Source of the DNA: Tragulus kanchil | Lineage: Eukaryota > Chordata > Mammalia > Artiodactyla > Tragulidae | Assembly: GCA_022376925.1 (NCBI GenBank) | Contig: JAIOJX010000026.1 | Span: 251,717,330 to 251,781,329, forward strand | Length of the DNA: 64,000 bases | Reading direction: 5' to 3' | In this document: one piece after another, positions 47,673 to 58,441 of the stretch | Numbering within the stretch: the stretch's first letter is position 1 | How the letters are laid out: each line of letters starts with the position of its first letter | The notes under the pieces: generated by a model | What the model was told of the DNA's origin: nothing | The model's input: the letters and a program-made list of their open reading frames with translations, nothing else | Database searches by the model: none | Translations under genes and position numbers: made by a program

Positions 47673-48009
47673 TTTTTTTTTTTTTTTAAAGATTTATTTG
47701 TTTATTTACTTTTGGGTGGGGGTCGGGTTGGGGAGGGAGGGGAGTGGGCGGGCCACTTCTATTGGTCTTTCATTTCTCTATTTTCATCCGTCTTTGTTCT
47801 TTGGCTCCTGTGGGCCTCCCATCGCAGTGGTGTCTGTCGTTGCAGAGCACCAGCTCTGGGCGCATGCACTCCAGAGCTCCGGCTCAGTGATTGGACACAT
47901 CAGTCCAGCCGCTCCGCGGCACGTGGGATCTTCCCAGGCCAGGGCTCGAACCGGCGCCCCTTGCACTGCAAGGCGGTGTCCTTACCCACTGGACCACCAG
48001 GGGAAGCCC
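47673..48009 (-). mobile_element. CHR-type tRNA SINE (D14 copy 2)
   Basis: Duplicate of 46575-46911, with a few substitutions in the G-rich segment. Its flanks repeat the same target-site duplication (47658-47672, 48010-48024). Confidence 0.93.
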
Positions 48010-48545
48010 GACCATTTGATTTCTAAGTGCTGGCAACCTAATTCAATTAGAAACTACAACAGAGCATGCGGGTCAGACAGAATATCTGTAGTGCACTAGT
48101 TTTATGACCTTTTTTTCTGGAGGTTTCAGAATAACCTTATTCTGATATAGCCTAGAGCCTTCACCAGTGTGTAACCTTACAGAGTCTCCCTGATCTCCGC
48201 TTCCCCCACTGCAGCTTTGATAGAGCAATTTTCAGTAACTGTCTGCTGAGCCAGTGAGTTGACAGCTCTCATGATTTCCTCCCTGGTGCTGCCAAGAGTT
48301 CACTGAGAGTCTAATTCAAAACAAAACAAAGCCCGTCGATTTTGAGAGGTTCATATTTTTTCATGTAGAGCTTTATAATTTATTGTTTCATTTGTGGTTC
48401 CTTTGATTTAACAGTGCTGATTAAACTAGGACTTTAAAGTGTGTGTTTTCTTTCCCTTTAGAAAATCCCACCAAAGAAATTCAGATACATGCTGTGTTCA
48501 ACCCAGACAGACCTGAGCCCGCCTCATTTTAATAACAGCCACCCG

Positions 48546-48668
48546 TGTTTGTGACATGCGTGTGGCCTTCTAGACACTGTGTTAAGGGTTTTACATGCCT
48601 TATTTCTTTTCATTTAGAGTTAATTAATCCAAGAGTTTGTGGATTTGGACTGAATTGTAGTATCGGAA
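48546..48668 (+). mobile_element. MIR-like relic (D14 copy 2)
   Basis: Duplicate of 47448-47570. Confidence 0.5.
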
Positions 48669-48687
48669 AGGCTTAAACACATCCAAT

Positions 48688-49374
48688 TCAGTTTGCTGAC
48701 TTTGCATAGGAAGCTATTCAGGGCCAACAAATTTTAGAGACTGGCCCGATGTCATATATCTGTTGGATGGTATAGCCAGAGCCCTCGGGACAAGCGCATC
48801 TGTTGAATGGTATAGACATTACCCTCCCCAGTATGCGTAACTTTTGTGTGGTGTAGCCAACGTAACCCCCTCCCCCGCCCCCCCACATCCTGTCTTGTGG
48901 TTCTTTTCTAGACACCACAGTGCTTCTATTTCACCTTTTTATCACCTGTGGGAACACACTGAGTATCTAAAGTGTTGGTTACCACTCAGCTAGCTTCTGA
49001 GCTACGAGTCATTACCAGGGTATTTGAAATTGTTTGCCAGTGCAGGTGTGATTTTAGATCATCTATTGTGCCTTTGTGGAGCCACTTGAACCGCGTGTTG
49101 TCTGGAGTTACAGGAAGCTAAGAGACTCAGGTCCTTCCTTCATTAGCACTGAACTCCAAACTGAATGATCTGATCATCTTAGAGATAATACTGTAAATGA
49201 GAATGTAAGGTTAATGGTTAACTTGAAACACATCATTTACCAATGAATGGCATAATAATCATTGTATTTATCTAATATTTGACTCTTCGCCTACATTTTG
49301 GCAGATGCCAGTGATTTTTGAATCCATTTTAAGACAGAGGCCAGGGTTGTGACCCTTTTTCATTCAACTGTAAC
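48688..49374. other. Single-copy sequence, no recognised gene
   Basis: Includes a short imperfect direct repeat ('catctgttgaatggtataga' near 48796 against 'atctgttggatggtatagcc' near 48757) and a C-rich run at 48868-48884. Confidence 0.45.
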
Positions 49375-49379
49375 TAACT

Positions 49380-49714
49380 TTTTTTTTTTTAAAGATTTAT
49401 TTATTTATTTAATTTGGGCGGGGGTCGGATTGGGGAGGGAGGGGAGCGGGCGGGCCACTTCTATTGGTCTTTCATTTCTCTATTTTCATCCGTCTTTGTT
49501 CTTTTTGGCTCCTGTGGGCCTCCCATCACGGTGGCGTCTGTCGTCGCAGAGCACCGGCTCTGGGCGCATGCGCTTCAGAGCTCTGGCTCGGTGATTGGAC
49601 ACATTGGTCCAGCCGCTCCGCGGCACGTGGGATCTTCCCAGGCCAGGGATCGAACTGGCGCCCCTTGCAGTGCAAGGCGGTGTCCTTACCCACTGGACCA
49701 CCAGGGGAAGCCCT
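49380..49714 (-). mobile_element. CHR-type tRNA SINE, full length
   Basis: Same layout as 46575-46911: T run, 'tttatttatttatttaattt', 'cggctcctgtgggcctccc' region, 'cagggatcgaactggcgccc', 'accaccaggggaagccc'. Flanked by 'taacttttttt' and 'tagcttttttt', an imperfect target-site duplication. Confidence 0.9.
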
Positions 49715-50102
49715 AGCTTTTTTTTTTAAAGTTATTTTCCCATTGACAAAAGTTATCTGTGCTCTGGTACAAATTTATTTAAAAGTACTGAAAAGTAAAT
49801 TTACCTTTCAGAAATTTACTACAGGTATTTAAAATAAAATAGTAAGTTTTATTTAAGTTGAACAGAATATAACTGAAGTTCAAACTGAAGGAATTGCTGA
49901 AATTAAGATTTTTTCCAAATTTAATATCTCCCTATACACACATGAAGATTGCTCTGAGGTTAATAAAAGATCTGAAAAATATTGACTGGCTAGCACAAGA
50001 ATCCAGATTACTGTGATTTCAGAGTTCCTATCTTTTCTACTTTACCATATTGTCCACATACTGGAGAAGGATGAACAACTTAGAAAAATGTTAATCACTC
50101 AG

Positions 50103-50235
50103 AAAAGTGACAGTGTTAGTGGCTCAGTCGTGTCCGACTCTATGACCCACGACTGTAGTCTGCCAGACTCCTCTGTCCGTGGGATTTCCCAGGCGAGAAC
50201 ACTGGAGTGGGTTGCTGTTTCCTTCTCCAGGGGAA
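50103..50235 (-). mobile_element. Bov-A SINE fragment
   Basis: 'tggctcagtcgtgtccgact', 'ccgtgggatttcccaggcga', 'ttgctgtttccttctccagg': reverse complement of the Bov-A body, without the tRNA head. Confidence 0.88.
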
Positions 50236-50243
50236 CCATATAG

Positions 50244-50319
50244 AATGGCATAAAATTAAGATGTAGGCTTGTACCATATTATTAATGGCATAAAATTGAG
50301 ATGTAGGCTTATACCATAA
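50244..50319. repeat. 40-bp tandem duplication (two units)
   Basis: 'aatggcataaaatt' followed by 'agatgtaggctt' occurs at 50244 and at 50284, 40 bases apart, with two single-base differences. Too short and too diverged to be part of the kilobase-scale duplication pattern. Confidence 0.85.
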
Positions 50320-50384
50320 GTCAGAGTTTAAGGGCTGGAGAGACAACTGGAAAACTTCCATTTAAACAAGTAAAAATTAAAGAA

Positions 50385-50702
50385 AGCTCTGGACTTCACT
50401 GGTAGTCTAGAGATAAAGAATTCACCTGCCAGTGTAGGGAATATGGGTTCAGTCCCTGGTCTGGGAAGATTCCTGGACAACTAAGGGGGACAGCGTGGAG
50501 CACAGCTACTGAGCCTGGAGTGCCCTAGAGCCTGTGCTTCATTCACAGCAGGAAGTCACGGCAAGGAGAAGTCCATAAACCAAAACTAGAGAATAGCTCC
50601 CACTCATCTCAGCGAGAGAGAGCCCGCACATAATGATGAAGACCCAGCGCAGCCAAACATTAAGACATAATAATTAAAAAATAAAATATTAAAAAATAAA
50701 GA
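50385..50702 (+). mobile_element. Long CHR-type (CHRL-like) tRNA SINE
   Basis: 'ctggacttcactggtagtct', 'gggttcagtccctggtctgg', 'gagcctggagtgccctagag', 'gacccagcgcagccaaacat' and an A/T tail. Plus-strand counterpart of 8986-9308. Confidence 0.8.
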
Positions 50703-50849
50703 CAGCAGAACATTTTTCCTAGAGAAAGTAATAGATCAGTATCATTTTCATCATTTCAAAATTGTATAAGAAAAAAGTTCTGCTATTTAAAAATAGGTTT
50801 AAAATTGCTGGATATACATTATTTTGCTTGCTCAAAAACATACAAGTAG

Positions 50850-50940
50850 TAAGGTAATAAGATGCACCACTGTATACCTGTCAACAGTCTTCACAAATAA
50901 CATTTACCAATTTTGTTTGACTAATCCCACATTGTTTTTT
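50850..50940 (-). mobile_element. Probable L1 antisense segment, 5' of SINE insertion
   Basis: AT-rich L1-like wording that continues after the SINE at 51293. Its last 15 bases are the left target-site duplication. Confidence 0.45.
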
Positions 50941-51277
50941 TTTTTTTCCTTTTTAAAGATTTATTTATTTATTTATTTTTGGGCGGGGGTCGGGTTGGGG
51001 AGGGAGGGGAGTGGGCAGGCCACTTCTGTTGGTCTTTCATTTCTCTATTTTCATCCGTCTTTGTTCTTTGGCTCCTGTGGGCCTCCCATCGCGGTGGCGT
51101 CTGCCGTCACAGAGCGCTGGCTCTGGGCGCATGCACTCCAGAGCTCCGGCTCGGTGATTGGACACATCAGTCCAGCCGCTCCGCAGCATGTGGGATCTTC
51201 CCAGGCCAGGGATCGAACCAGCGCCCTTTGCACTGCAAGGCGGTGTCCTTACCCACTGGACCACCAGGGGAAGCCCT
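50941..51277 (-). mobile_element. CHR-type tRNA SINE with perfect 15-bp target-site duplication
   Basis: Full-length minus-strand element. Flanked by 'cccacattgtttttt' at 50926-50940 and 51278-51292. Body almost word for word like those at 46575 and 49380. Confidence 0.94.
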
Positions 51278-51292
51278 CCCACATTGTTTTTT

Positions 51293-51480
51293 ATGTGGTT
51301 AGAATATTTTGAGGCAAATTCCAGACTTTATATATTGCTGGTAAAGACTTCAGTGTACGTCTTTAATTAAGATCCTCCCCCACCATGCTGTTTAACACAC
51401 AAAAATAAAGATATTTCCCTAATACTCATCCAGTACTAAGTCCATATGTAAGTGTCCCCTATTAACACAGATTTGATACT
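51293..51480 (-). mobile_element. Probable L1 antisense segment, 3' of SINE insertion
   Basis: 'gaggcaaattccagacttta' and 'ccagtactaagtccatatgt' resemble an L1 3' region in reverse. Moderate divergence. Confidence 0.45.
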
Positions 51481-51680
51481 TAAAGGAAGCTATTTCATCA
51501 TCTAAAAGTTTTATTGATATTTACTCAGCATTTTGTAGGAATGTTGGATAAATTGGGCATTACTCTAAAGCCATTTTTTAAATTCTTCTTTTTAGAAATG
51601 TTGTATAGCTTGTATTATTTCTGATTGTTTTAACTCGCACGGAACTGGATGGAGGGCTGTCCCTAATATACTTCTTATCA

Positions 51681-51832
51681 ATGTTGTTGTTCAGTCTTTG
51701 AAGTTCTGTCTGACTCTCTTCGACCCCATGAACTGCAGCACACCAGGCTTTCTTGTCCTTCACTATCTCCCTGAGTTTGCTCAAACTCACATTCACTGAG
51801 TCAGTGATGCCATCCAACTGTCTCATCCTCCG
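51681..51832 (-). mobile_element. BovB LINE 3' end, antisense
   Basis: 'gttgttgttcagtctttgaa', 'gaccccatgaactgcagcac', 'ttgtccttcactatctccct' and 'gtcagtgatgccatccaact': reverse complement of the BovB end seen at 10515-10831. Confidence 0.9.
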
Positions 51833-51844
51833 GAGCCCCTGTCT

Positions 51845-52344
51845 ATAGCAAGGTCTTTCCCAGGATTCAGAAAACACTCAAACTTAGAGGGCTAGATTAT
51901 AAATGGCTTAAGATACTCTGACCAGTTCCTTTGGTTTTGCTTCAGTTTTTAGCTCTCTGTTAAGTTCATGAGTTGGAAGTGTGAAGTTTGTTCTGTATAA
52001 TGCTACCCTTGTAGCTGTTGAAAGTGATTTCCTCACATGCCTTCTGGACTTGGACCAGCCCAGTGTCCGTACTCATGTGTGAGGCTTGTTGCATTTCTGT
52101 GAACTCAGCTTGACCTTCAGGGGTTGGCCTAGGTTGCCCTTTACTTTGAGTCTTTCCTCAGTGACTTCAGCCTTCTTTGGCTCCCGTTTCCCTCTCCTTT
52201 CCTCCTACCCTACACTTTAGTCCATAATTATATGCTTATATGTATTGTTTATACTTCTCCTGCAAGTAGGCCCTATGAAACAGTAGAAGGGGTCGAAACT
52301 TTGAAGCCAGCACAGTCTGAATTCCTGAGCCAGTTTTCTTAACT
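51845..52344. other. No gene recognised
   Basis: Single-copy to 51934, then the start of D15 copy 1. No repeat or coding signature. Confidence 0.45.
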
Positions 52345-52925
52345 GTTAAAAAAAATTGTGGTTCAAAAAAAAAACCACTGAAGAGTTAAATTTTAAGTGC
52401 ATAGTACAATGTTGTTGGCTATAAGCGTAGTGTTGTATAGCAGATTGGTATTACTTTTTCATCTTATATCACTGTAACTTTACATTCATAGAACAACACT
52501 CTGTTTCCTGCCCCCTCTCTCTCTCCCCCCCCCCCCCTTGCCCCCGGCCCTGGCAACCACCATTCTACTTTGTGCTTCTAGGAGCCTGACTGCTTTAGAC
52601 ACCTCCTATGAATTAGAATCATGCACAAATACTTGTCTTCCTGAGACTGACTTATTTCACTGAGCAAGCTTAATGTCCTCACGTTTCATCCATGTGGTAG
52701 CATATGACAGGAATTTCTTTTTTTTTAAGGCTGAATGATACTGTTATACAAATATGCCACATTTTCTTTGTCCTTTCATCTGCTGATTGGCATTTAGGGT
52801 GCTTCCGGTCTTAATTCTTAGGAATAATGCTGGAGTGAACATGGGGGTGCAGATAGCACTTTGATATCCTGGTTTCAGTTCTTTTGGATAAAAACCCAGA
52901 AGTGGCATTGCTGGATCTCATGTCT
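52345..52925 (-). mobile_element. L1 3' region, antisense
   Basis: 'ccctggcaaccaccattcta', 'gacttatttcactgagcaag', 'tcatccatgtggtagcatat', 'aaggctgaatgatactgtta' and 'aacccagaagtggcattgct' in order: reverse complement of the L1 3' region. A long C run lies at about 52526-52538. Confidence 0.88.
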
Positions 52926-53490
52926 TTTTTTTTTTTTTAAGTTTGTAATACAGAACTTGTGTAGCAGAGAATGCCTGGCACACAGAGTGGGTCCTCTCCT
53001 GTCTGGAGTCCTTGGGCAACCTCTTTTGTTCACATGTATTTACTGTGCTTTATTTTAGAACTTTACGTGGTACTTTTTGCTTTTGCTTCAGTTTTTAGCT
53101 CTCTGTTAAGTTCATGAGTTGGAAGTGTGAAGTTTGTTCTGTATAATGCTACCCTTGTAGCTGTTGAAAGTGATTTCCTCACATGCCTTCTGGACTTGGA
53201 CCAGCCCAGTGTCCGTACTCATGTGTGAGGCTTGTTGCATTTCTGTGAACTCAGCTTGACCTTCAGGGGTTGGCCTAGGTTGCCCTTTACTTTGAGTCTT
53301 TCCTCAGTGACTTCAGCCTTCTTTGGCTCCGTTTCCCTCTCCTTTCCTCCTACCCTACACTTTAGTCCATAATTATATGCTTATATGTATTGTTTATACT
53401 TCTCCTGCAAGTAGGCCCTATGAAACAGTAGAAGGGGTCGAAACTTTGAAGCCAGCACAGTCTGAATTCCTGAGCCAGTTTTCTTAACTG

Positions 53491-54071
53491 TTAAAAAAAA
53501 TTGTGGTTCAAAAAAAAAACCACTGAAGAGTTAAATTTTAAGTGCATAGTACAATGTTGTTGGCTATAAGCGTAGTGTTGTATAGCAGATTGGTATTACT
53601 TTTTCATCTTATATCACTGTAACTTTACATTCATAGAACAACACTCTGTTTCCTGCCCCCTCTCTCTCTCCCCCCACACCCCTTGCCCCAGGCCCTGGCA
53701 ACCACCATTCTACTTTGTGCTTCTAGGAGCCTGACTGCTTTAGACACCTCCTATGAATTAGAATCATGCACAAATACTTGTCTTCCTGAGACTGACTTAT
53801 TTCACTGAGCAAGCTTAATGTCCTCACGTTTCATCCATGTGGTAGCATATGACAGGAATTTCTTTTTTTTTAAGGCTGAATGATACTGTTATACAAATAT
53901 GCCACATTTTCTTTGTCCTTTCATCTGCTGATTGGCATTTAGGGTGCTTCCGGTCTTAATTCTTAGGAATAATGCTGGAGTGAACATGGGGGTGCAGATA
54001 GCACTTTGATATCCTGGTTTCAGTTCTTTTGGATAAAAACCCAGAAGTGGCATTGCTGGATCTCATGTCTT
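53491..54071 (-). mobile_element. L1 3' region antisense (D15 copy 2)
   Basis: Duplicate of 52345-52925. The C run is broken by 'aca' here. Confidence 0.88.
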
Positions 54072-54227
54072 TTTTTTTTTTTAAGTTTGTAATACAGAAC
54101 TTGTGTAGCAGAGAATGCCTGGCACACAGAGTGGGTCCTCTCCTGTCTGGAGTCCTTGGGCAACCTCTTTTGTTCACATGTATTTACTGTGCTTTATTTT
54201 AGAACTTTACGTGGTACTTTTTGCTTT

Positions 54228-54824
54228 ATGCTAATGTCTTACTGTTTTTGACCATGTGTTCAATAACTTTGAGAATTATTTTGGAGAGAAGTCATTATCT
54301 CCAGACCCAAACTCCGCCTCCAAAAAAAAAAAAGCCCCCCAAACCCAGCAACTAAAAGCTCAAACTTTTATTCACTGGTCACTCACAGCAGCTGTGTCAT
54401 TGAGGAAGTGTTGACACTGCTTTTGGTTTTTAAATGACTGTGTGTTATTCATTCCCAGGACTGAAAAAATTGCAAGGTTGGAATTTTCAGGATTGTTAAC
54501 AAGATCAAAAAGCAGAGATAAAAAAGCCAGGGGGGAAAAGTCTTTCTACAAAATCGTGGAAGAAAGCAGAAAATGCTAGAATTCTGTAGAAAATGATAGG
54601 TGTTGCAAAAATAAGTTTTGACCAGAAAATGAAGGTTGCTGTTTTTCAAGTTATTTTGAAGTAGAAGAAAGTTTAGGCTGCCAGTTTTTAATGTTGCCTG
54701 ATTTGTTTTTTAAGGCTGTGGATAAAAATGTACATATAAACTTAGTCTTGTTAATAAGGTTTTTGAAGATGACTTGATTTCTTGCAGGGAAGAATTATCT
54801 AGTTATTTTCATATATTTTTTTAA
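54228..54824. other. AT-rich single-copy sequence, no gene recognised
   Basis: A run of 12 A's at about 54320, no coding or repeat signature up to the CHR SINE at 54825. Confidence 0.45.
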
Positions 54825-55098
54825 TTAAAAATTTTTTTTTGGCCTCTTTCATTGGTTTTTTACTTACTTATTTTCATCCATTGTTATTCTTTGACCTGTG
54901 TGGGCCTCCCATTGCAGTGGCCTCTCTTGTTGAAGAGCACCAGCTTTGGGCACATGCACTCCAGAGCGCTGGCTCGTAATTGGACACACCTGTCCAGCTG
55001 CTCTGCAGCATGTGGGATCTTCCTGGGCCAGGGATCAAACCGGTGCCCCCTGCACTGCCAGGCATACCCTTCACCCACTGGACCACCAGAGAAGCCCT
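54825..55098 (-). mobile_element. CHR-type tRNA SINE
   Basis: 'tgtgtgggcctcccattgca', 'gctggctcgtaattggacac', 'gccagggatcaaaccggtgc', 'ggaccaccagagaagcccta'. Older relative of the element at 46575. Confidence 0.88.
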
Positions 55099-55131
55099 AT
55101 TTTTGCATTTTATATTTCATATTCAGCAGCT

Positions 55132-55335
55132 GGCTTCTCCAGTGACTCAGCTGGTAAAGAACCCACCAGTGCAGGAGATGTAAGAGACTTGGGTTCAATC
55201 CTTGGGTCAGGAAGATCCCCTGAAGGAGGAAATGGCAACCCACTCCAGTATTCTTGCCTGGAAAATCCCATGGACAGAGACGCTTGGCAGGCTATAGTCC
55301 ATGGGGTCACAAAGAATTGGACACAAATGAACGCG
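55132..55335 (+). mobile_element. Bov-tA SINE
   Basis: 'ggcttctccagtgactcagc', 'gggttcaatccttgggtcag', 'gaaatggcaacccactccag', 'atagtccatggggtcacaaa'. Confidence 0.94.
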
Positions 55336-56019
55336 CATACTGCACATTCATTAGCCATGAGTGTTAACTTTGAAGTGGTTTATAAGAAGTCCTCAACTCC
55401 CTCCACCCAGGGAAGATGCCATTTTTCTGATCTTCCTCAAGTTTCACCTTAGGACTAGTGAATGAGGGTGCCATGGCTTCAGCACCCACAACATGGGGGT
55501 GATGATTTCTCAGGGAAAAGATCTATCATCTTATTTTCTCTTGCTTTGTTGATGCTTCTTTGCTGAGGTTTTCATTTCTGATAGGTTAAGATTCAGATAG
55601 GTTAAGTAGCTGCAGCCCAGTGGGTTCAGGGTAGAGCTCCAGTCCCCAGGAGGAAGATGATCAAGAACCATGCAGTATCTCAGAGCCCAGGGACCTGCAG
55701 GTTATCCAGCGAGGAACTCAGACCCAGTTATCAGAGCTGAGCGAGTGACCCAGGCCTGTGGAATGCAGGAGAAAGCAGCCCAGTTATGAGACACAACAAG
55801 GTCAGGGCTGGTTAAGCAGCAAGAACAACTTGGCTTGAGCTCTTTGAATTTCTGTTCTAGAAATTCCCGCTGGATGGAGCCAGGGAGGGAGGGTCGGTAA
55901 GGGTCTAGGGGTAAAATGTACATATAAACTTAGTCTTGTTAATAAGGTTTTTGAAGATGACTTGATTTCTTGCAGGGAAGAATTATCTAGTTATTTTCAT
56001 ATATTTTTTTAATTAAAAA

Positions 56020-56283
56020 TTTTTTGGCCTCTTTCATTGGTTTTTTACTTACTTATTTTCATCCATTGTTATTCTTTGACCTGTGTGGGCCTCCCATTGC
56101 AGTGGCCTCTCTTGTTGAAGAGCACCAGCTTTGGGCACATGCACTCCAGAGCGCTGGCTCGTAATTGGACACACCTGTCCAGCTGCTCTGCAGCATGTGG
56201 GATCTTCCTGGGCCAGGGATCAAACCGGTGCCCCCTGCACTGCCAGGCATACCCTTCACCCACTGGACCACCAGAGAAGCCCT
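56020..56283 (-). mobile_element. CHR-type tRNA SINE (D16 copy 2)
   Basis: Duplicate of 54825-55098, with a shorter T run. Confidence 0.88.
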
Positions 56284-56316
56284 ATTTTTGCATTTTATAT
56301 TTCATATTCAGCAGCT

Positions 56317-56520
56317 GGCTTCTCCAGTGACTCAGCTGGTAAAGAACCCACCAGTGCAGGAGATGTAAGAGACTTGGGTTCAATCCTTGGGTCAGGAAGA
56401 TCCCCTGAAGGAGGAAATGGCAACCCACTCCAGTATTCTTGCCTGGAAAATCCCATGGACAGAGACGCTTGGCAGGCTATAGTCCATGGGGTCACAAAGA
56501 ATTGGACACAAATGAACGCG
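56317..56520 (+). mobile_element. Bov-tA SINE (D16 copy 2)
   Basis: Duplicate of 55132-55335. Confidence 0.94.
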
Positions 56521-57095
56521 CATACTGCACATTCATTAGCCATGAGTGTTAACTTTGAAGTGGTTTATAAGAAGTCCTCAACTCCCTCCACCCAGGGAAG
56601 ATGCCATTTTTCTGATCTTCCTCAAGTTTCACCTTAGGACTAGTGAATGAGGGTGCCATGGCTTCAGCACCCACAACATGGGGGTGATGATTTCTCAGGG
56701 AAAAGATCTATCATCTTATTTTCTCTTGCTTTGTTGATGCTTCTTTGCTGAGGTTTTCATTTCTGATAGGTTAAGATTCAGATAGGTTAAGTAGCTGCAG
56801 CCCAGTGGGTTCAGGGTAGAGCTCCAGTCCCCAGGAGGAAGATGATCAAGAACCATGCAGTATCTCAGAGCCCAGGGACCTGCAGGTTATCCAGCGAGGA
56901 ACTCAGACCCAGTTATCAGAGCTGAGCGAGTGACCCAGGCCTGTGGAATGCAGGAGAAAGCAGCCCAGTTATGAGACACAACAAGGTCAGGGCTGGTTAA
57001 GCAGCAAGAACAACTTGGCTTGAGCTCTTTGAATTTCTGTTCTAGAAATTCCCGCTGGATGGAGCCAGGGAGGGGAGGGTGGGGACAAGGGTCAA

Positions 57096-57608
57096 GAGGC
57101 TTCAGCTGTGGGGAAGGACGGGTGGGCTGTGGAAGCTGGAAACACAGGCCCAGCCTGGAAGGCCTACACAGTTCAGGCATGATGAGATGAGGTTTTGGTA
57201 CTGGGTGAGTCCTGGTAGCCTGCTTGTAAATAGATGGTCTTAAAGGGTAAGTGGCATATTCAACAGTGAGCTTGAAACAGGACTGAGAGTTACTTTTGTG
57301 AATCTAGAAATAGATTTTAACTCAGTTTAGATAAAAAAGAAAAATCCTTGAGTCAAGTGTAAATTATAACCTTATGATTATAGAAGTACCAGTTCTATTC
57401 ATTACTCTCTTTACTAAATCTGAAGCAAATTACTACTTGAATGCTGTTATAGATATAAATATTAAATTACCCAACAATCAGTTCTGAGTAGATGAGCAAT
57501 TGAAGGCGTTTGAGGTTAGGTTTCTTTTGGGTCAAGGATAAACTCACGCTAACCTTATTTTGCACTTCAGTCATGTGTAGTTTGGTCCACAATTTATGCC
57601 TGGGCTCT
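57096..57608. other. No gene recognised
   Basis: Single-copy up to 57286, then AT-rich sequence beginning D17 copy 1. Confidence 0.45.
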
Positions 57609-57719
57609 AAAAGGCAACCCACTCCAGTATTCTTGCCTGGAGAATCCCGTGGACAGAGGAGCCTGGCGGGTTATAGTCCATTGGAGCGCACAGAGTCGGG
57701 CACAACTGAAGGGATTTAG
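57609..57719 (+). mobile_element. Bov-A SINE fragment
   Basis: 'aaaggcaacccactccagta', 'gagaatcccgtggacagagg', 'cagagtcgggcacaactgaa': body and tail only. Confidence 0.9.
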
Positions 57720-57764
57720 CCCGCTCTGTCCCATACAGATTAGATTGCGAGATAAATTGAGGCT

Positions 57765-57896
57765 TGTCCCACTGATCACTGAATCCTAACATTTGAACCT
57801 ACATTTTTAAGAAGGTTGTCAGAAAGCACGTGTCCCACTGATCACTGAATCCTAACATTTGAACCTACATTTTTAAGAAGGTTGTCAGAAAGCACG
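57765..57896. repeat. 66-bp tandem duplication (two units)
   Basis: Unit 1 is 57765-57830 and unit 2 is 57831-57896, identical as read, from 'tgtcccactgatcactgaat' to 'gtcagaaagcacg'. The same double unit is at 58955-59086 in D17 copy 2, so it predates the larger duplication. Confidence 0.95.
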
Positions 57897-58003
57897 AAAA
57901 TCAATACCTTTAAAGACTATAGAATCCTCTGGCTATTTTGAAACATCCTCATTTAAATTCCTCCTTCCTTAAGGTCAGCTGGCTACAGGGCTTCTGGACC
58001 GTG

Positions 58004-58441
58004 TCAGTAGACATCAGCGTTGCGATGCAGAGATGAGGGGTCATGGCGTTCATACAGTGGTGCCGCGCCGTTCCTCTGCTCAAGGAGGTTTGTGATCTGG
58101 TGAGCAGCTTCACTCACAGATACCACAAGAAAAGGTAGATGGGAAGCGATGAGCACGTGGCTGGTGTGTGAGCAGCTGGAAGAAAGGTTCCCCGTCAGAA
58201 TGGCAACACTGAGGGTCGTGTGACTGCCTTTAAATTTTTGTCCAGGTGGTCGCGGGTATTGGAGACCACTTAGGGACAGTTGGATACAGTGTTCCTTCCT
58301 GTTTTTGAGAACACTTGATTCTGAGAGGCTGAGGTCCCCTGTGTGGGCAGCTTCTCTCCTGAATGTAGGGACTGGAGACCCCCTGAGAAGGAAATCACCT
58401 TTTCTCAGTGCTTGGGGTGATCTCTCAGAGCTGCTAGCCAT
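58004..58441 (-). other. Unassigned 145-codon open frame
   Basis: An uninterrupted minus-strand frame starting MASSSERSPQALRKGD and ending at a TAA/TGA-type stop. No signal peptide, membrane segment or domain that I recognise. It is intact and recurs in D17 copy 2 (59194-59631). A frame of this length is expected occasionally by chance in 64 kb on two strands. Confidence 0.15.

Larger units (their letters stand above)
46491..48687. repeat. Direct tandem duplication D14 (about 1.1 kb x2)
   Basis: Copy 1 is 46491-47589 and copy 2 is 47590-48687, offset 1099 then 1098. The copies abut. Within the CHR SINE they differ by substitutions (G/A and C/T near 46635-46650 against 47733-47748), like two alleles. 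The SINE and its target-site duplications appear in both. Confidence 0.95.
51935..54227. repeat. Direct tandem duplication D15 (about 1.15 kb x2)
   Basis: Copy 1 is 51935-53082 and copy 2 is 53081-54227, offset 1146. The copies differ in a poly-C tract (52525-52545 against 53670-53690) and by a C-run indel near 52187. They overlap at a short shared 'ttttgctt'. Confidence 0.95.
54725..57095. repeat. Direct duplication D16 (about 1.18 kb x2)
   Basis: Copy 1 is 54725-55912 and copy 2 is 55913-57095, offset 1188 falling to 1185 in a poly-T run. The end of copy 1 (55885-55912) is a garbled version of 57070-57095. The unit carries a CHR SINE and a Bov-tA SINE. Confidence 0.94.

Noticed and set aside
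46300..48687. CRISPR-like array from evenly spaced short repeats
   Set aside because: The repeats are degenerate, few, and unevenly spaced, the context is a mammalian genome, and no cas genes are present.
54946..55452. 168-codon plus-strand frame as a gene
   Set aside because: It is built from a CHR SINE followed by a Bov-tA SINE, and it repeats at 56131-56637 only because of D16.
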